NCBI GenBank assembly: GCA_943332105.1 | Contig: CALQOD010000005.1 | Span: 1-58,049, forward strand | Source of the DNA: Chitinophaga pinensis | GTDB lineage: Bacteria; Bacteroidota; Bacteroidia; AKYH767-A; OLB10 | DNA length: 58,049 nt | Direction of reading: 5' to 3' | Part shown: positions 42,405 through 52,563 of the stretch, piece after piece | Position numbering within the stretch: the first letter of the stretch is position 1 | Layout of the letters: the number at the start of each line of letters is the position of its first letter | Translations under genes and position numbers: made by a program | The notes under the pieces: generated by a model | The model's database searches: none | What the model was told of the DNA's origin: nothing | Seen by the model: only the letters and a program-made list of their open reading frames with translations

Positions 42405-43394
42405 ATGAAAATAGCTGTTGTAGGTGCCACCGGATTAGTAGGCACAAAAATGATTGAAATTCTTTTGGAAAGAAATTTTCCTGTAAGTGAACTAATTCCT
42501 GTAGCCTCCGAAAAATCGGTAGGCAAAGAAATTCTTTATAATGGCCGAACATACCAAGTAGTTAGCATGCAAGACTGCATCTCTATGAGGCCTGCTATTG
42601 CTTTATTTTCAGCAGGAAGAAATGCTTCAATAGAATGGGCGCCTAAATTTGTCGAAGCCGGAATCACAGTAATTGATAACTCGTCGGCATGGAGAATGGA
42701 CCCAACAAAAAAGTTAGTGGTTCCTGAAATCAACGCAGATGTATTAACAAAAGAAGATAAAATAATTGCTAATCCCAATTGCTCCACTATCCAAATGGTA
42801 TTGCCTTTATCGCCATTACACAATGCATATAGAATTAAAAGAATCGTTGTGTCAACGTATCAATCTGTTAGTGGCACAGGGGCCAAAGCAGTACAGCAAT
42901 TAATGAACGAGCGTCAGGGCATCAACGGTGAAATGGCGTATGCTTACCCAATCGATTTAAATGTAATTCCTCAGATTGACTCATTTCTTGAAAATGGGAG
43001 TACTAAAGAAGAAATGAAAATGATTAATGAAACCCGTAAGATTTTAAGAGATGAATCCATCAAAGTTTCCGCAACAACAATTCGTGTTCCCGTTAAAGGC
43101 GGACATAGTGAAAGTGTAAATATTGAATTTGCAAATGATTTCGATTTAAATGAAGTAAAAAAGCTTATTGCGGATATGCCTGGCGTTATACTACAAGATG
43201 ATGTATCAAAACAAATTTATCCAATGCCAATTTATGCTGAAGGGAAAGATGATGTTTTTGTAGGAAGAATCAGAAGAGACGATTCACAACCTAATACTCT
43301 TAATATGTGGATAGTTGCTGACAATCTAAGAAAAGGTGCTGCTACTAACGCGATACAAATAGCGGAGTATTTATTGAAATACAAGCTGGCTTAA
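42405..43394 (+). CDS. asd: Aspartate-semialdehyde dehydrogenase
   Basis: Reduces beta-aspartyl phosphate to aspartate semialdehyde for lysine, diaminopimelate, threonine and methionine. The 329 residues carry the NADP motif VVGATGLVGTKMIEIL at 4-19, catalytic Cys126 in NPNCSTIQM, and the acid-base histidine in VPVKGGHSESV. Its product feeds peptidoglycan diaminopimelate, which fits the envelope theme. It converges with the DUF3108 gene after two bases. Confidence 0.97.
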   Translation: MKIAVVGATGLVGTKMIEILLERNFPVSELIPVASEKSVGKEILYNGRTYQVVSMQDCISMRPAIALFSAGRNASIEWAPKFVEAGITVIDNSSAWRMDPTKKLVVPEINADVLTKEDKIIANPNCSTIQMVLPLSPLHNAYRIKRIVVSTYQSVSGTGAKAVQQLMNERQGINGEMAYAYPIDLNVIPQIDSFLENGSTKEEMKMINETRKILRDESIKVSATTIRVPVKGGHSESVNIEFANDFDLNEVKKLIADMPGVILQDDVSKQIYPMPIYAEGKDDVFVGRIRRDDSQPNTLNMWIVADNLRKGAATNAIQIAEYLLKYKLA

Positions 43395-43396
43395 TT

Positions 43397-44176
43397 TTAT
43401 TTTATTAATGCAAGCGGATGGGCCACTCCTGTATATTCTTGCAAATCCATTTTTATTGCTCCTACCATTAAGCTAGCCTCTGCGCGAATTGGAACGCGGC
43501 TCTTATCATCACTAATCCAAAGCGTCATTCCCTCTTGCTCTTTAAACACGCGACCTTCCATTACATAAGGCTTAAACTTTACACAACGAAACTTCCCTTT
43601 ATCAGTAGTTAAAACTACTTTACCGACATACTTAATCATCATCGGAAAAGTTTCATCATCCAGATATGTGTGAATTAAAAATGTATCTCCAACCGCTGCA
43701 TTGCTTAAGTCAATTGTACGAGCAAAATAAAAAGCAGATAACAAATCCTGAACATGCTTAGGTGTTTTGATAGCTTTTTTCTCGCTGGTAGCAATACAAT
43801 TTACCTGATCGAACTTTACTTTTTGATTTACTTTATATCCTCCCTCTCTTACATCTCTCACAAAATACAAGGGCAGCATCGCATCTTTATCAATATAACT
43901 TTCATAGCGATCACGAACCTTAAAAAACCAATCAAATGCGCCTACCGACCTACCTTCACCTACTACCTGATAACAGGTTTTACCCATTACGGTTTTTAGT
44001 GTAGGCGAAACCGTTAGTGTTGCTTCGCCAGCATCCATAAATCCATAATGTACCCTATACTTTAATTGTTCACCAGGAAAAAACGCTTCTTGATTAATCT
44101 TTCGTAATTCTTGACTATAACTGTCAGATACAAAAAATACAAGAATCAGGACTGATAAAGTTTTTATTATTTTCAT
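43397..44176 (-). CDS. DUF3108-domain periplasmic protein
   Basis: A 259-residue exported protein; the signal MKIIKTLSVLILVFFVSDSYSQ runs to ~22. The body has beta strands typical of DUF3108, such as FPGEQLKYRVHYGFMDAGEA and RVPIRAEASLMVGAIKMDL. Function unknown; the fold is a beta-barrel-like structure. The ATG at 44176 overlaps the scpB stop in an ATGA string; an earlier ATG at 44200 would sit inside scpB and add residues before the signal peptide, so it is rejected. Confidence 0.87.
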   Translation of the reverse strand: MKIIKTLSVLILVFFVSDSYSQELRKINQEAFFPGEQLKYRVHYGFMDAGEATLTVSPTLKTVMGKTCYQVVGEGRSVGAFDWFFKVRDRYESYIDKDAMLPLYFVRDVREGGYKVNQKVKFDQVNCIATSEKKAIKTPKHVQDLLSAFYFARTIDLSNAAVGDTFLIHTYLDDETFPMMIKYVGKVVLTTDKGKFRCVKFKPYVMEGRVFKEQEGMTLWISDDKSRVPIRAEASLMVGAIKMDLQEYTGVAHPLALIK

Positions 44177-44859
44177 TGTGCGTAAGGATCGATATTCCAT
44201 TCGTCAGTAGACAAATTATCGAGACTTTCATTTTCGCTGCTAAAATTCAGGGATTCAAAACCTGGAGGCAAATCAACTGGAATATCCATTTGATCAACTA
44301 AATCAAAAGGTGTTCCAATTTCATTATCGAGGATATGTAAATCTTTCAGCTTTGGCAAGTCTTTTACCGACTTCAATCCAAAATGATCCATAAAACTCTT
44401 GCTTGTTGCGTATAGCAGAGGCCTTCCTGGTCCATCGCCTTTTCCATTAATTACAATCAACTCTTTTTCCAATAGTTTTTGAATCGAATAATCACAGTTA
44501 ACTCCGCGAATATGTTCAATCTCTGATTTGGATAACGGCTGTTTATAGGCAATTATTGCAAGTGTTTCCAAAGCTGCAGTGGATAGTCGGCGTTTTGCTT
44601 TGATTTGTAGCAGAGTATTTACAGCAGAATGATATTCTTTTTTAGATAAAAACTGATATCCTTCAGCTATTTCGACTAACTCAAATGAATAGATTTCGTC
44701 TTTGTATTTATATTTTAATCGCTCTACGATTTCTTTTAGTTCATCTTTTTTCAATTCCCAGCCATAAGTTGTATTCAAACAACTAATAATATCATCAGCA
44801 GCTACCGAAGATTCAGCTGTAAATATTAATGCTTCAATATGTTGTTCTAGTAATTGCAT
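44173..44859 (-). CDS. scpB: Segregation and condensation protein B
   Basis: Winged-helix partner of ScpA and SMC in chromosome organisation. The 228 residues have LLEQHIEALIFTAESSVAADDI at the start and the second winged-helix block RLSTAALETLAIIAYKQPLSKSEIEHIRGVNCDYSIQ (given as start of the region), both typical. An acidic tail of about 40 residues is more variable. It is preceded by leuS and coupled by a four-base overlap to the DUF3108 gene. Confidence 0.95.
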   Translation of the reverse strand: MQLLEQHIEALIFTAESSVAADDIISCLNTTYGWELKKDELKEIVERLKYKYKDEIYSFELVEIAEGYQFLSKKEYHSAVNTLLQIKAKRRLSTAALETLAIIAYKQPLSKSEIEHIRGVNCDYSIQKLLEKELIVINGKGDGPGRPLLYATSKSFMDHFGLKSVKDLPKLKDLHILDNEIGTPFDLVDQMDIPVDLPPGFESLNFSSENESLDNLSTDEWNIDPYAQ

Positions 44860-44876
44860 TTCTAAATTTAGTTAAA

Positions 44877-47693
44877 TTAAATTACAATGTTTACTATTCT
44901 TCCAGGAACAATAATAATTTTTTTTGGAGTTCCATTAAATAATTTATTCGTATCAGGCGCTGCTAAAACAGCTTTTTCTATTTCTTCTTTAGATAAGTGT
45001 AGAGAAAGTTTTATTTTTGATTTTACTTTTCCGTTAATAGAAATAGGATATTCAAATTCATCCTCCACTAAAAATATTTCATTATATATTGGGAATTCCG
45101 CCAGCGTAACGCTGTTGTTATTTCCTAATTTCTCCCACAACTCTTCCGTAAAATGCGGAGCATAAGGAGATAATATTATTAAAAGTGGTTCAAGTATCGC
45201 GCGCTTATTACACTTAGCATCAGTCAATTCATTTACACAAATCATGAACGAACTTACCGTTGTGTTAAAAGAAAATCTATCTACATCATCCTCCACTTTC
45301 TTAATTGTTTTGTGAAGTGTTTTTAACTCTGCTTTTGAAGGATCTTCATCTGAAACAAAGAACACATTTTCCTTTCCATGAAACAATCGCCATAATCTTC
45401 TCAAGAAATTATGTACTCCACTTATACCTTGCGTACTCCAAGGTTTACTTTGTTCTAATGGACCCAAAAACATTTCATATAAACGAAGCGTATCGGCACC
45501 ATATTGAAGAATAATATCATCTGGCGTTACCACATTGTATTTACTCTTCGACATTTTTTCTACTTCACTTCCGCAGATATATTTTCCTTCTTCCAAAATA
45601 AATTCAGCATCAGCAAAATCTTCTCTCCATTTTTTAAATGCTTCAAGATCTAATTCATGATTTGGGGCGATTGCCACATCAACATGAAGTGCACTTGTAT
45701 TATAATCTTTACGCAATCCTGCTGAAACAAATTTATTTGTACCTGCAATACGATAAACAAAAGCGCTTAAACCTTGAATCATTCCCTGATTAATTAATTT
45801 CTGAGCGGGCTCATTAATAGGAATCAATCCAATATCAAATAAGAACTTTGTCCAGAACCGAACATACAATAAATGTCCTGTTGCATGCTCTGCACCACCT
45901 AAATAAAAATCAACATTTTTCCAGTACCCAACTGCTTCTTTAGAAACTAACTCATTAGCATTATTAGCATCCATATATCGTAAGTAGTACCAGCTTGAAC
46001 CAGCCCATCCAGGCATGGTTGTCGTTTCGTATTCATACTCGCCTTTATATTTCCAATTGTTTGCACGGGCCAGCGGAGGCTCGCCTGTTTCAGTAGGATG
46101 AAACTTATCAATTTCAGGAAGTATCAAAGGCAAATCAGATTCATCTAACGGTTGTGGAATACCGTTTTTATAGTATATAGGAATAGGCTCGCCCCAATAA
46201 CGCTGGCGACCAAAAGCTGCATCTCTTAAACGATAATTTGTGCGACCTTTTCCACAACTATTAGCTTCTATTTTTTCGATGGAGACTTTGATTGCCTCTT
46301 TTACTTCTAATCCATTTAAGAAATCAGAATTAAGAATAGCTCCTATTTTTTCATCGTAAGATTCTGCTACTAATCCGGCATGGCCTTTTGGTAATTCAAC
46401 AACCTGCAAAATCGGAGAACGACCAAGTTGTTCTGAAAGTTCCTCCATGAAATGATTTGCAAAAGCGTAGTCACGACTATCATGTGCAGGCACAGCCATT
46501 ACTGCACCAGTACCATATCCTGCAAGTACGTAATCACCTACCCATACTGGAATTTTATTTCCAGTAAACGGATGTAGGACATAAGCCCCGGTGAACTGAC
46601 CACTTATCTTTTTTACATCGGCCATGCGCTCACGCTCGCTCCTATTTTTGGCCATCAACACATAATTATCAACCTGTAACCGATAATCTTGCGTTGTTAT
46701 TTTTTGTACTAACTCATGCTCTGGTGCAAGTGTTACAAATGAAACTCCAAAAATAGTATCAGGTCGTGTTGTAAAAACTTCAATTACTGCCTTGCTATTT
46801 TCAAGATTAAATATTATTGATGTCCCTTCACTTTTGCCAATCCAGTTGCGTTGTGCTTCTTTCATTGATTCTGACCAATCTAATGAATCGAGATCTGACA
46901 ACAAACGATCTGCATATGCAGTAATACGCAAACTCCATTGAGGCATTTGCTTTCTTTCCACTTGGTAACCTCCCCGTTCACTTACTCCATCTTTTACTTC
47001 ATCGTTTGCTAATACACTACCTAAAGCGGGACACCAGTTAACCCAGGCCTCACTCAAATAAGCCAATCGGAAGCAAAGTGAAATTTCAGACTTTCTTTCT
47101 TCACTAAAAGATATCCATTCGTCAGCTGAAAACGGATTTAACTCTTGTTCAATGCCGCCAGTCAAAACAACAGGTTCTTTTTGACCCCAACCTTGTGTTT
47201 CAAAAATTGCATGCAACGTGTTTATTGACTCTGCCTTATTTGAGTTCGGATTATACCATGAATTAAAAAGCTGAATAAATATCCATTGTGTCCACTTATA
47301 ATATTCAGGTTCACACGTTCTGATTTCACGAGACCAGTCATAACAAAAACCCATTTTATCTAACTGTTCGCGATACCGCGCTATGTTTTTATCGGTTGTT
47401 AACTTTGGATGCTGGCCCGTTTGAATAGCATATTGTTCAGCTGGTAATCCAAAGGCGTCATAACCCATGGGATGTAAAACATTAAAGCCTTTTAGATTTT
47501 TATAACGCGCAACAATATCTGAAGCAATGTAGCCTAAAGGGTGTCCTACATGCAACCCAGCACCTGAAGGATAGGGGAACATATCTAAAACATAATACTT
47601 AGGTTTTGTGTGATTAATACCTGTTTTGTAGGTTTCACGCTTTTTCCATTCGCCTTGCCATTTAGATTCTATATCCCTAAAATTGTATTCCAT
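44877..47693 (-). CDS. leuS: Leucyl-tRNA synthetase
   Basis: Class I enzyme that charges tRNA-Leu and edits mischarged products. The 938 residues begin with the HIGH-type block [15 protein letters not shown] near 42-56 and carry KMSKS at 713-717. The CP1 editing domain lies near 230-440 (with the T-rich [20 protein letters not shown]). Two insertions, near 175-205 and 630-690, make it longer than the E. coli enzyme (~860), as is usual in Bacteroidota. The C-terminal anticodon domain ends in the short [13 protein letters not shown]. Confidence 0.97.
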   Translation of the reverse strand: MEYNFRDIESKWQGEWKKRETYKTGINHTKPKYYVLDMFPYPSGAGLHVGHPLGYIASDIVARYKNLKGFNVLHPMGYDAFGLPAEQYAIQTGQHPKLTTDKNIARYREQLDKMGFCYDWSREIRTCEPEYYKWTQWIFIQLFNSWYNPNSNKAESINTLHAIFETQGWGQKEPVVLTGGIEQELNPFSADEWISFSEERKSEISLCFRLAYLSEAWVNWCPALGSVLANDEVKDGVSERGGYQVERKQMPQWSLRITAYADRLLSDLDSLDWSESMKEAQRNWIGKSEGTSIIFNLENSKAVIEVFTTRPDTIFGVSFVTLAPEHELVQKITTQDYRLQVDNYVLMAKNRSERERMADVKKISGQFTGAYVLHPFTGNKIPVWVGDYVLAGYGTGAVMAVPAHDSRDYAFANHFMEELSEQLGRSPILQVVELPKGHAGLVAESYDEKIGAILNSDFLNGLEVKEAIKVSIEKIEANSCGKGRTNYRLRDAAFGRQRYWGEPIPIYYKNGIPQPLDESDLPLILPEIDKFHPTETGEPPLARANNWKYKGEYEYETTTMPGWAGSSWYYLRYMDANNANELVSKEAVGYWKNVDFYLGGAEHATGHLLYVRFWTKFLFDIGLIPINEPAQKLINQGMIQGLSAFVYRIAGTNKFVSAGLRKDYNTSALHVDVAIAPNHELDLEAFKKWREDFADAEFILEEGKYICGSEVEKMSKSKYNVVTPDDIILQYGADTLRLYEMFLGPLEQSKPWSTQGISGVHNFLRRLWRLFHGKENVFFVSDEDPSKAELKTLHKTIKKVEDDVDRFSFNTTVSSFMICVNELTDAKCNKRAILEPLLIILSPYAPHFTEELWEKLGNNNSVTLAEFPIYNEIFLVEDEFEYPISINGKVKSKIKLSLHLSKEEIEKAVLAAPDTNKLFNGTPKKIIIVPGRIVNIVI

Positions 47694-47857
47694 TTAATAA
47701 TAAAATAAGGGTCACGAAGTTAGCAAAAAGCCTTTGTTTTAGGGCCTCACGTGTCAAATTTCTATGTATTATTTAAATTGAAAATCAAGAAAACAGCTTT
47801 CGGGTAGCCATTTTCCTATATTGGCTAGATAAAATAGGTAAATTTGATTTGGCTGAT

Positions 47858-47865
47858 TACATTTG
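47858..47865 (+). promoter_or_regulatory. -7 box for the ftsX operon
   Basis: TACATTTG matches the consensus and lies 27 bases before the chosen ftsX ATG. A TTTG is only 11 bases upstream. The box overlaps the alternative TTG start at 47863, which argues against that start. Confidence 0.55.
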
Positions 47866-47892
47866 CGACTTATTAAAAATTGCGATTTGAAA

Positions 47893-48741
47893 ATGAAGAG
47901 TCTGAAGAATCCTTCAAGAATTTCCAATATTATTAGCATCACATTGGTGTTAATTGTATTAGGAACACTGGGATTAATCCTTTCAAGCGCTCAAAAAATA
48001 TCTAATCATTTAAAGGAAAATGTGGAGGTGGCTCTTACACTTCGTTCAGATTCTGATACAATTGCGATAAAACAACTAGTACAACAATTAAAAGGAGCTG
48101 AATTTTCAAAAAGTGTTGTCTATATTTCAAAAGAAAAAGCTGCAGAAAAACTTCAAAAAGATTTAGGTGAAAACTTCGTTGACTTTTTAGGATATAACCC
48201 ATTAAAACCTTCGATTATCATTACGTTTAAATCTAATTTTACAGAGAAAATAATTTTAAAAAATACCATCAACCGAATTGCATCCAACAATTTAATTGAA
48301 GATATTCAATATCAAGAATCATTGATTTCGGAGTTGAACGACAATTTAAAAACTATTTCAATTACTTTACTTGGCTTTAGTTTTTTATTAATAATTGTTG
48401 CAATTGGATTAATCAATAATACAATAAGAATTGCTTTATATTCTCAACGACAATTAATTCGCAGTATGCTTTTAGTGGGGGCCAAAAAGAATTTTATAAG
48501 GAAGCCTTTTCTTGCTGACAGTATCCGCAATGGAATTTGGGGAGGCATTATTTCAATAGCGCTTTTGCTAGGATGCATTTATTTTACAGAACAAAAAGCT
48601 CCTGATTTGAAACTATTATTAGATAACAATACAATTACATTTATCAGTAGTGGAATATTAGTTTGCGGAATTCTTTTATCATTTACTTGTACATTGATTT
48701 CAGTTAACAGACATTTAAAATACCGAACAACATTATTATAA
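47893..48741 (+). CDS. ftsX: Cell division protein FtsX
   Basis: Permease-like membrane protein that with FtsE controls peptidoglycan hydrolases at the septum. From ATG 47893 it has 282 residues: one helix at ~12-33 (ISITLVLIVLGTLGLIL), a periplasmic domain (~35-150) and three helices (from ~158) in the FtsX arrangement, including IGLINNTIRIALYSQRQLIRSMLLVGA. No ftsE gene is nearby. It leads the operon ftsX-DUF3098-uppP-truB; the gene order is common in Bacteroidota. Confidence 0.93.
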   Translation: MKSLKNPSRISNIISITLVLIVLGTLGLILSSAQKISNHLKENVEVALTLRSDSDTIAIKQLVQQLKGAEFSKSVVYISKEKAAEKLQKDLGENFVDFLGYNPLKPSIIITFKSNFTEKIILKNTINRIASNNLIEDIQYQESLISELNDNLKTISITLLGFSFLLIIVAIGLINNTIRIALYSQRQLIRSMLLVGAKKNFIRKPFLADSIRNGIWGGIISIALLLGCIYFTEQKAPDLKLLLDNNTITFISSGILVCGILLSFTCTLISVNRHLKYRTTLL

Positions 48742-48747
48742 TTATTT

Positions 48748-49032
48748 ATGGCTAAGAACGACCTTAAAAAACCAAGCATCCCTGAAAAATCAGCGCCAGT
48801 ATCAAAAGATGGCTTTGTATTCTCTAAGATTAATTTCCAGTTATTTATTGTTAGTGTAATTACAATTATCATTGGATATGCTTTAATGGCAGGCGGAAAA
48901 TCAGACGATCCTAATCGTTTTAGTGAAGACATATTTAATTTTCAACGAATCACTTTGGCACCTATAATTATCCTTGCAGGATATGCTCTTGGAATTTATT
49001 CCATCTTGAAAAAAACCAAAGAAACAGAATGA
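48748..49032 (+). CDS. DUF3098-domain small membrane protein
   Basis: A 94-residue protein with two membrane segments (VSVITIIIGYALMAGG near 36-51 and ITLAPIIILAGYALGIYSIL near 69-88) and a basic, polar N terminus. The family has no known function but is regularly located between ftsX and uppP. Its stop overlaps the uppP start in an ATGA string. Confidence 0.85.
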   Translation: MAKNDLKKPSIPEKSAPVSKDGFVFSKINFQLFIVSVITIIIGYALMAGGKSDDPNRFSEDIFNFQRITLAPIIILAGYALGIYSILKKTKETE

Positions 49033-49829
49033 ATATTTTCCAATCAATAGTATTGGCAATTATTGAAGGTATCACTGAGTTTTTGCCTATTTCATCAACT
49101 GGCCATATGATTATTGCATCATCTGTAATGGGCATTGCCAATGATGATTTTACTAAAACATTTATTGTTGCTATTCAATTTGGTGCTATTCTATCTGTTT
49201 TGGTTTTATACTTCAAACGATTTTTCCAGACTATAAATTTTTATTTTAAATTATTAGCAGGATTTATTCCGGCTGTTGTTTTAGGTTTAATATTCAATGA
49301 TTATATTGATGCACTTTTAGGAAATGTATTAGTTGTTGGTTATAGCTTGCTGTTGGGCGGTGTCTTTCTTATTTTCTTAGAAGACCTTTTAAAACACAAA
49401 GAGAAAAATGATTCAACTGATGATATTACGTACACAAACGCATTTATAATTGGGCTATTTCAATGCTTAGCAATGATACCAGGGGTGTCCAGATCAGCCT
49501 CAACTATAATAGGGGGCATGTCACAAAATTTGAGCAGAAAAACAGCGGCTGAATTTTCTTTTTTCTTAGCACTACCAACAATGTTTAGTGCTACCGTACT
49601 TAAGGTTTACAAATTTTATAAATCAATGAATGAAAAAGGAATTTCATTTTCAGGAAACGAAAAAATGCTTCTAATAGTAGGCAATATTGTTGCCTTTGCT
49701 GTAGCAATAATTGCGATTAAAGCATTCATTAAATATTTGACTAAACACGGATTTAAAGCTTTTGGTTACTATCGTATTATCATGGGTTTGATTATTATGA
49801 TTATTTACATTTTAGATTACGATATTTAA
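49029..49829 (+). CDS. uppP: Undecaprenyl-diphosphatase (bacitracin resistance)
   Basis: Membrane phosphatase that recycles the undecaprenyl carrier for peptidoglycan, O-antigen and capsule. The 266 residues hold [17 protein letters not shown] at 11-27 (catalytic glutamate-rich region) and [15 protein letters not shown] near 156 (the P-G-x-S-R-S motif), with about eight helices. It is coupled to the DUF3098 gene and is followed by truB after eight bases. It serves the lipid carrier that the polysaccharide sugars in this window would use. Confidence 0.95.
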   Translation: MNIFQSIVLAIIEGITEFLPISSTGHMIIASSVMGIANDDFTKTFIVAIQFGAILSVLVLYFKRFFQTINFYFKLLAGFIPAVVLGLIFNDYIDALLGNVLVVGYSLLLGGVFLIFLEDLLKHKEKNDSTDDITYTNAFIIGLFQCLAMIPGVSRSASTIIGGMSQNLSRKTAAEFSFFLALPTMFSATVLKVYKFYKSMNEKGISFSGNEKMLLIVGNIVAFAVAIIAIKAFIKYLTKHGFKAFGYYRIIMGLIIMIIYILDYDI

Positions 49830-49837
49830 CTAATTTA

Positions 49838-50509
49838 ATGGCAGAGAATTTTATTGATGAATCAGTTGGACAAGTTCTTTTGATCAACAAACCGTTAACA
49901 TGGACATCGACTGATGTTGTTAGGAAGTTAAAAGGGATTTTAAAAGTTAAAAAAATTGGACATGCTGGAACGCTTGATCCATTAGCAACTGGCCTTTTAA
50001 TAATTTGTACTGGGAAAAAAACGAAGACCATTCCTTTTATTCAGGAAGAAGAAAAAGAATATACAGGGACTTTTTATTTAGGTGCTACTACACCATCTTT
50101 CGACAAAGAAACGGAGCACGATTCAACTTTTGATATTTCATGTATTACACCTGAACAAATTATTAATATCGTTGAAAAGCTTAAAGGGCCTCAGATGCAA
50201 ACTCCTCCGATGTTTTCCGCTGTAAAAGTTAACGGCAAAAGAGCCTATACGATTGCTAGAAAAGGGGAAACCGTGGAATTGAAGTCGAAGCAAATTGAAA
50301 TTAAAGAATTTGAAATTGTACGCATCGAATTACCAGAAATAGATTTTAGGATAGTTTGTACAAAAGGAACCTACATTCGATCAATTGCTCGCGATTTAGG
50401 CCTGCTTTTAAATAATGGAGCCTATTTAATAAAGCTCTGCAGAACGCGTATTGGCCAATACGTTCTAACGGAATCATCTGAAATTGAGGACTTTAAAGTT
50501 GTCAAATAG
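49838..50509 (+). CDS. truB: tRNA pseudouridine(55) synthase
   Basis: Makes pseudouridine 55 in the T-loop of tRNAs. The 223 residues show [19 protein letters not shown] at 14-32, the catalytic Asp47 in [13 protein letters not shown], and [15 protein letters not shown] near 178. It lacks a C-terminal PUA domain, as in short bacterial forms. It is last in the ftsX-DUF3098-uppP-truB operon; 221 bases follow before queA. Confidence 0.95.
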   Translation: MAENFIDESVGQVLLINKPLTWTSTDVVRKLKGILKVKKIGHAGTLDPLATGLLIICTGKKTKTIPFIQEEEKEYTGTFYLGATTPSFDKETEHDSTFDISCITPEQIINIVEKLKGPQMQTPPMFSAVKVNGKRAYTIARKGETVELKSKQIEIKEFEIVRIELPEIDFRIVCTKGTYIRSIARDLGLLLNNGAYLIKLCRTRIGQYVLTESSEIEDFKVVK

Positions 50510-50608
50510 CTAATATCCGTTTAAATAAGCGTTTGTTTTTAATAACTTGCAATTCAATAACTTGCAGTGAATGAAAGTTTTTAGTTACTGACTATCATAT
50601 ACTTAAAA

Positions 50609-50630
50609 GCCTGTGACATACAAAACAGGC
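50609..50630 (+). other. Small hairpin before the queA promoter box
   Basis: GCCTG, a 12-base loop and CAGGC form a five-base stem at 50609-50630 with no T-run. It lies 11 bases before the queA -7 box. Too short to call a terminator with confidence. Confidence 0.25.
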
Positions 50631-50641
50631 AATTCGTACCC

Positions 50642-50649
50642 TATCTTTG
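50642..50649 (+). promoter_or_regulatory. -7 box for the queA-ispD operon
   Basis: TATCTTTG matches the consensus; the leader to the queA ATG is about 75 bases and holds a 21-codon open frame. No clear TTG at the -33 position. Confidence 0.5.
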
Positions 50650-50658
50650 GCCTCCCAA

Positions 50659-50724
50659 ATGACTTGGCTTTTCATCCAGTTTTTTGATATTATTATTTAC
50701 TTAACCTTTAAAAGAAGCCCGTAA
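50659..50724 (+). CDS. Possible leader peptide of queA, 21 residues
   Basis: An ATG nine bases after the -7 box opens a 21-codon frame (start MTWLFIQFFDIIIYL) that ends in TAA six bases before the queA ATG. The peptide is hydrophobic with a basic end. Its position directly ahead of queA is the only support; a chance frame is possible. Confidence 0.25.
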   Translation: MTWLFIQFFDIIIYLTFKRSP

Positions 50725-50730
50725 GCTAAA

Positions 50731-51783
50731 ATGAAACTATCCCAATTTAAATTTCCTTTCAACGAAAAATTATTAGCCAATCACCCTACCTTAAACAGAG
50801 ATGAGTCTCGTTTGATGGTTATTCATCGCAGCACAGGCAAAATAGAACATAAAATATTTAAAGATGTACTTGACTATTTTGATGATGGTGATGTATTAGC
50901 ATTAAACAACACAAAAGTTTTCCCTGCGCGACTTTATGGAAATAAAGAAAAGACAGGAGCAAAGATTGAAGTATTTTTACTTCGTGAGTTAAATGCAGAG
51001 AGCAAACTTTGGGATGTTTTAGTAGATCCAGCTCGTAAAATAAGAATTGGCAATAAGTTATATTTTGGTGATGACGATATGTTAGTTGCTGAAGTAATTG
51101 ACAATACTACATCAAGAGGAAGAACATTGAGATTTTTATTTGATGGTACTTCTGAAGAGTTTCGTGATGTAATTGAGCAATTAGGGAACACTCCCTTACC
51201 AAAATACATTAAGCGAAAAGCAGAACCGGCTGATAAAGATCGTTATCAAACAGTTTTTGCGAAGAATGAAGGAGCAGTTGCTGCACCTACTGCGGGGCTA
51301 CATTTTAGTCGAGAATTATTAAAACGACTTGAGCTTAAAGGTTGCAACTTAGCAGAAGTAACATTACATGTTGGACTAGGAACATTCCGTCCAGTAGAAG
51401 TAGAAGACTTAACAAAGCACAAGATGGAATCAGAACAATTTTTTATTCCTCAGGATGCCGTAAATACTATCAATAAGGCGAAGGCTAACAAGAAGAATAT
51501 TTGCGCTGTTGGTACAACCACAATGCGTTGCCTAGAAACATCGGTTTCTACAATGGGTGAATTAAAGCCGAATGAAGGTTGGACGAATAAATTTATATTT
51601 CCTCCATACGATTTCAGTATTGCCAATATGATGATTACTAATTTCCATATGCCAGAGTCGACATTATTAATGATGACCACAGCATTTGGAGGATATGATT
51701 TAATTATGGAAGCGTACCGTTTAGCTCAAAAAGAGAAGTATCGTTTTTATAGCTATGGGGATGCAATGTTGATTCTTGATTAA
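50731..51783 (+). CDS. queA: S-adenosylmethionine:tRNA ribosyltransferase-isomerase
   Basis: Forms epoxyqueuosine from preQ1 at position 34 of tRNAs. The 350 residues have the family N terminus [37 protein letters not shown] near 23-40, [12 protein letters not shown] near 59-70, [13 protein letters not shown] near 186-198 and [17 protein letters not shown] near 210-226. The stop codon overlaps the ispD start in TAATG. A possible leader peptide precedes it. Confidence 0.95.
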   Translation: MKLSQFKFPFNEKLLANHPTLNRDESRLMVIHRSTGKIEHKIFKDVLDYFDDGDVLALNNTKVFPARLYGNKEKTGAKIEVFLLRELNAESKLWDVLVDPARKIRIGNKLYFGDDDMLVAEVIDNTTSRGRTLRFLFDGTSEEFRDVIEQLGNTPLPKYIKRKAEPADKDRYQTVFAKNEGAVAAPTAGLHFSRELLKRLELKGCNLAEVTLHVGLGTFRPVEVEDLTKHKMESEQFFIPQDAVNTINKAKANKKNICAVGTTTMRCLETSVSTMGELKPNEGWTNKFIFPPYDFSIANMMITNFHMPESTLLMMTTAFGGYDLIMEAYRLAQKEKYRFYSYGDAMLILD

Positions 51784-52439
51784 TGAAAAAAGCTGCAATA
51801 ATTGTTGCTGGTGGAAGCGGAAGCAGAATGAATGCTCCTCTTCCTAAGCAGTTTTTAAATATTGCAAACGAGCCAATTTTATTTCATACACTTCGAAAGT
51901 TTGAAGACATTGCAGACCAGATTATTTTGGTTATGCACCCCGAATGGATTTCATTCTGGAACAAGATTATCTCGGATAGTGATTTTAAAGTAAAACATTC
52001 GTTAGTTGCAGGAGGAAACAATCGGGCGCAATCCGTTTTAAATGGACTAAATTTGATTGAAGAGCTTTGTTTGGTTGCAGTTCACGATGCAGCACGTCCT
52101 TTAGTTAGCAAAAAATTAATTGTCTCCACCTACGAGAACGCATTACTACATGATGCTTGTATTCCTGTTGTTGAATTAAAAGAAAGTATACGCCAGGTTT
52201 TAGAAGATAGTACTAGCTTAGCTGTAGATAGGTCAAAATTTAGAGTTGTTCAAACACCTCAAACTTTTAAATCTTCAGTTTTGAAAACGGCTTTTCAAAC
52301 TAATGAATTCGAAAAGTATACCGATGAAGCCTCTCTTGTTGAAGCTTCAGGGAAGAAGATTTTTTTAATAGAAGGCGAGGTGACTAATTTTAAAATAACC
52401 AGTCCTGAAGATTTAACTTTAGCCCAAAACTTAATTTAA
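51783..52439 (+). CDS. ispD: 2-C-methyl-D-erythritol 4-phosphate cytidylyltransferase
   Basis: Third step of the non-mevalonate isoprenoid pathway; supplies the isoprenoid units of undecaprenyl. The 218 residues show IIVAGGSGSRMNAPLPKQFL at 6-25 (CTP site), VHDAARPLVSKKLI near 100-113 and the dimer and substrate loop RFRVVQTPQTFK type near 158 (here SKFRVVQTPQTFKSS). It shares one base with the queA stop, so translation is coupled. Confidence 0.94.
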   Translation: MKKAAIIVAGGSGSRMNAPLPKQFLNIANEPILFHTLRKFEDIADQIILVMHPEWISFWNKIISDSDFKVKHSLVAGGNNRAQSVLNGLNLIEELCLVAVHDAARPLVSKKLIVSTYENALLHDACIPVVELKESIRQVLEDSTSLAVDRSKFRVVQTPQTFKSSVLKTAFQTNEFEKYTDEASLVEASGKKIFLIEGEVTNFKITSPEDLTLAQNLI

Positions 52440-52563
52440 TTTTCTTAAAATAAATTAAGTTAAAAGCCGTTTTTTTCATGCCCCCTCAATTAACACTCTA
52501 TTGTGTAAATTGAATTTAACACGATGTAAATATCGTCGATTATTCTACTATAATTGTAAAAGC

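Noticed and set aside
48579-48932. 117-codon open frame on the minus strand across the ftsX/DUF3098 junction
   Set aside because: It is antisense to two well-supported genes and lacks any recognised motif.
50571-50640. Possible preQ1 riboswitch before queA
   Set aside because: The region has a short hairpin but not the A-rich tail and pseudoknot partners of known preQ1 classes.
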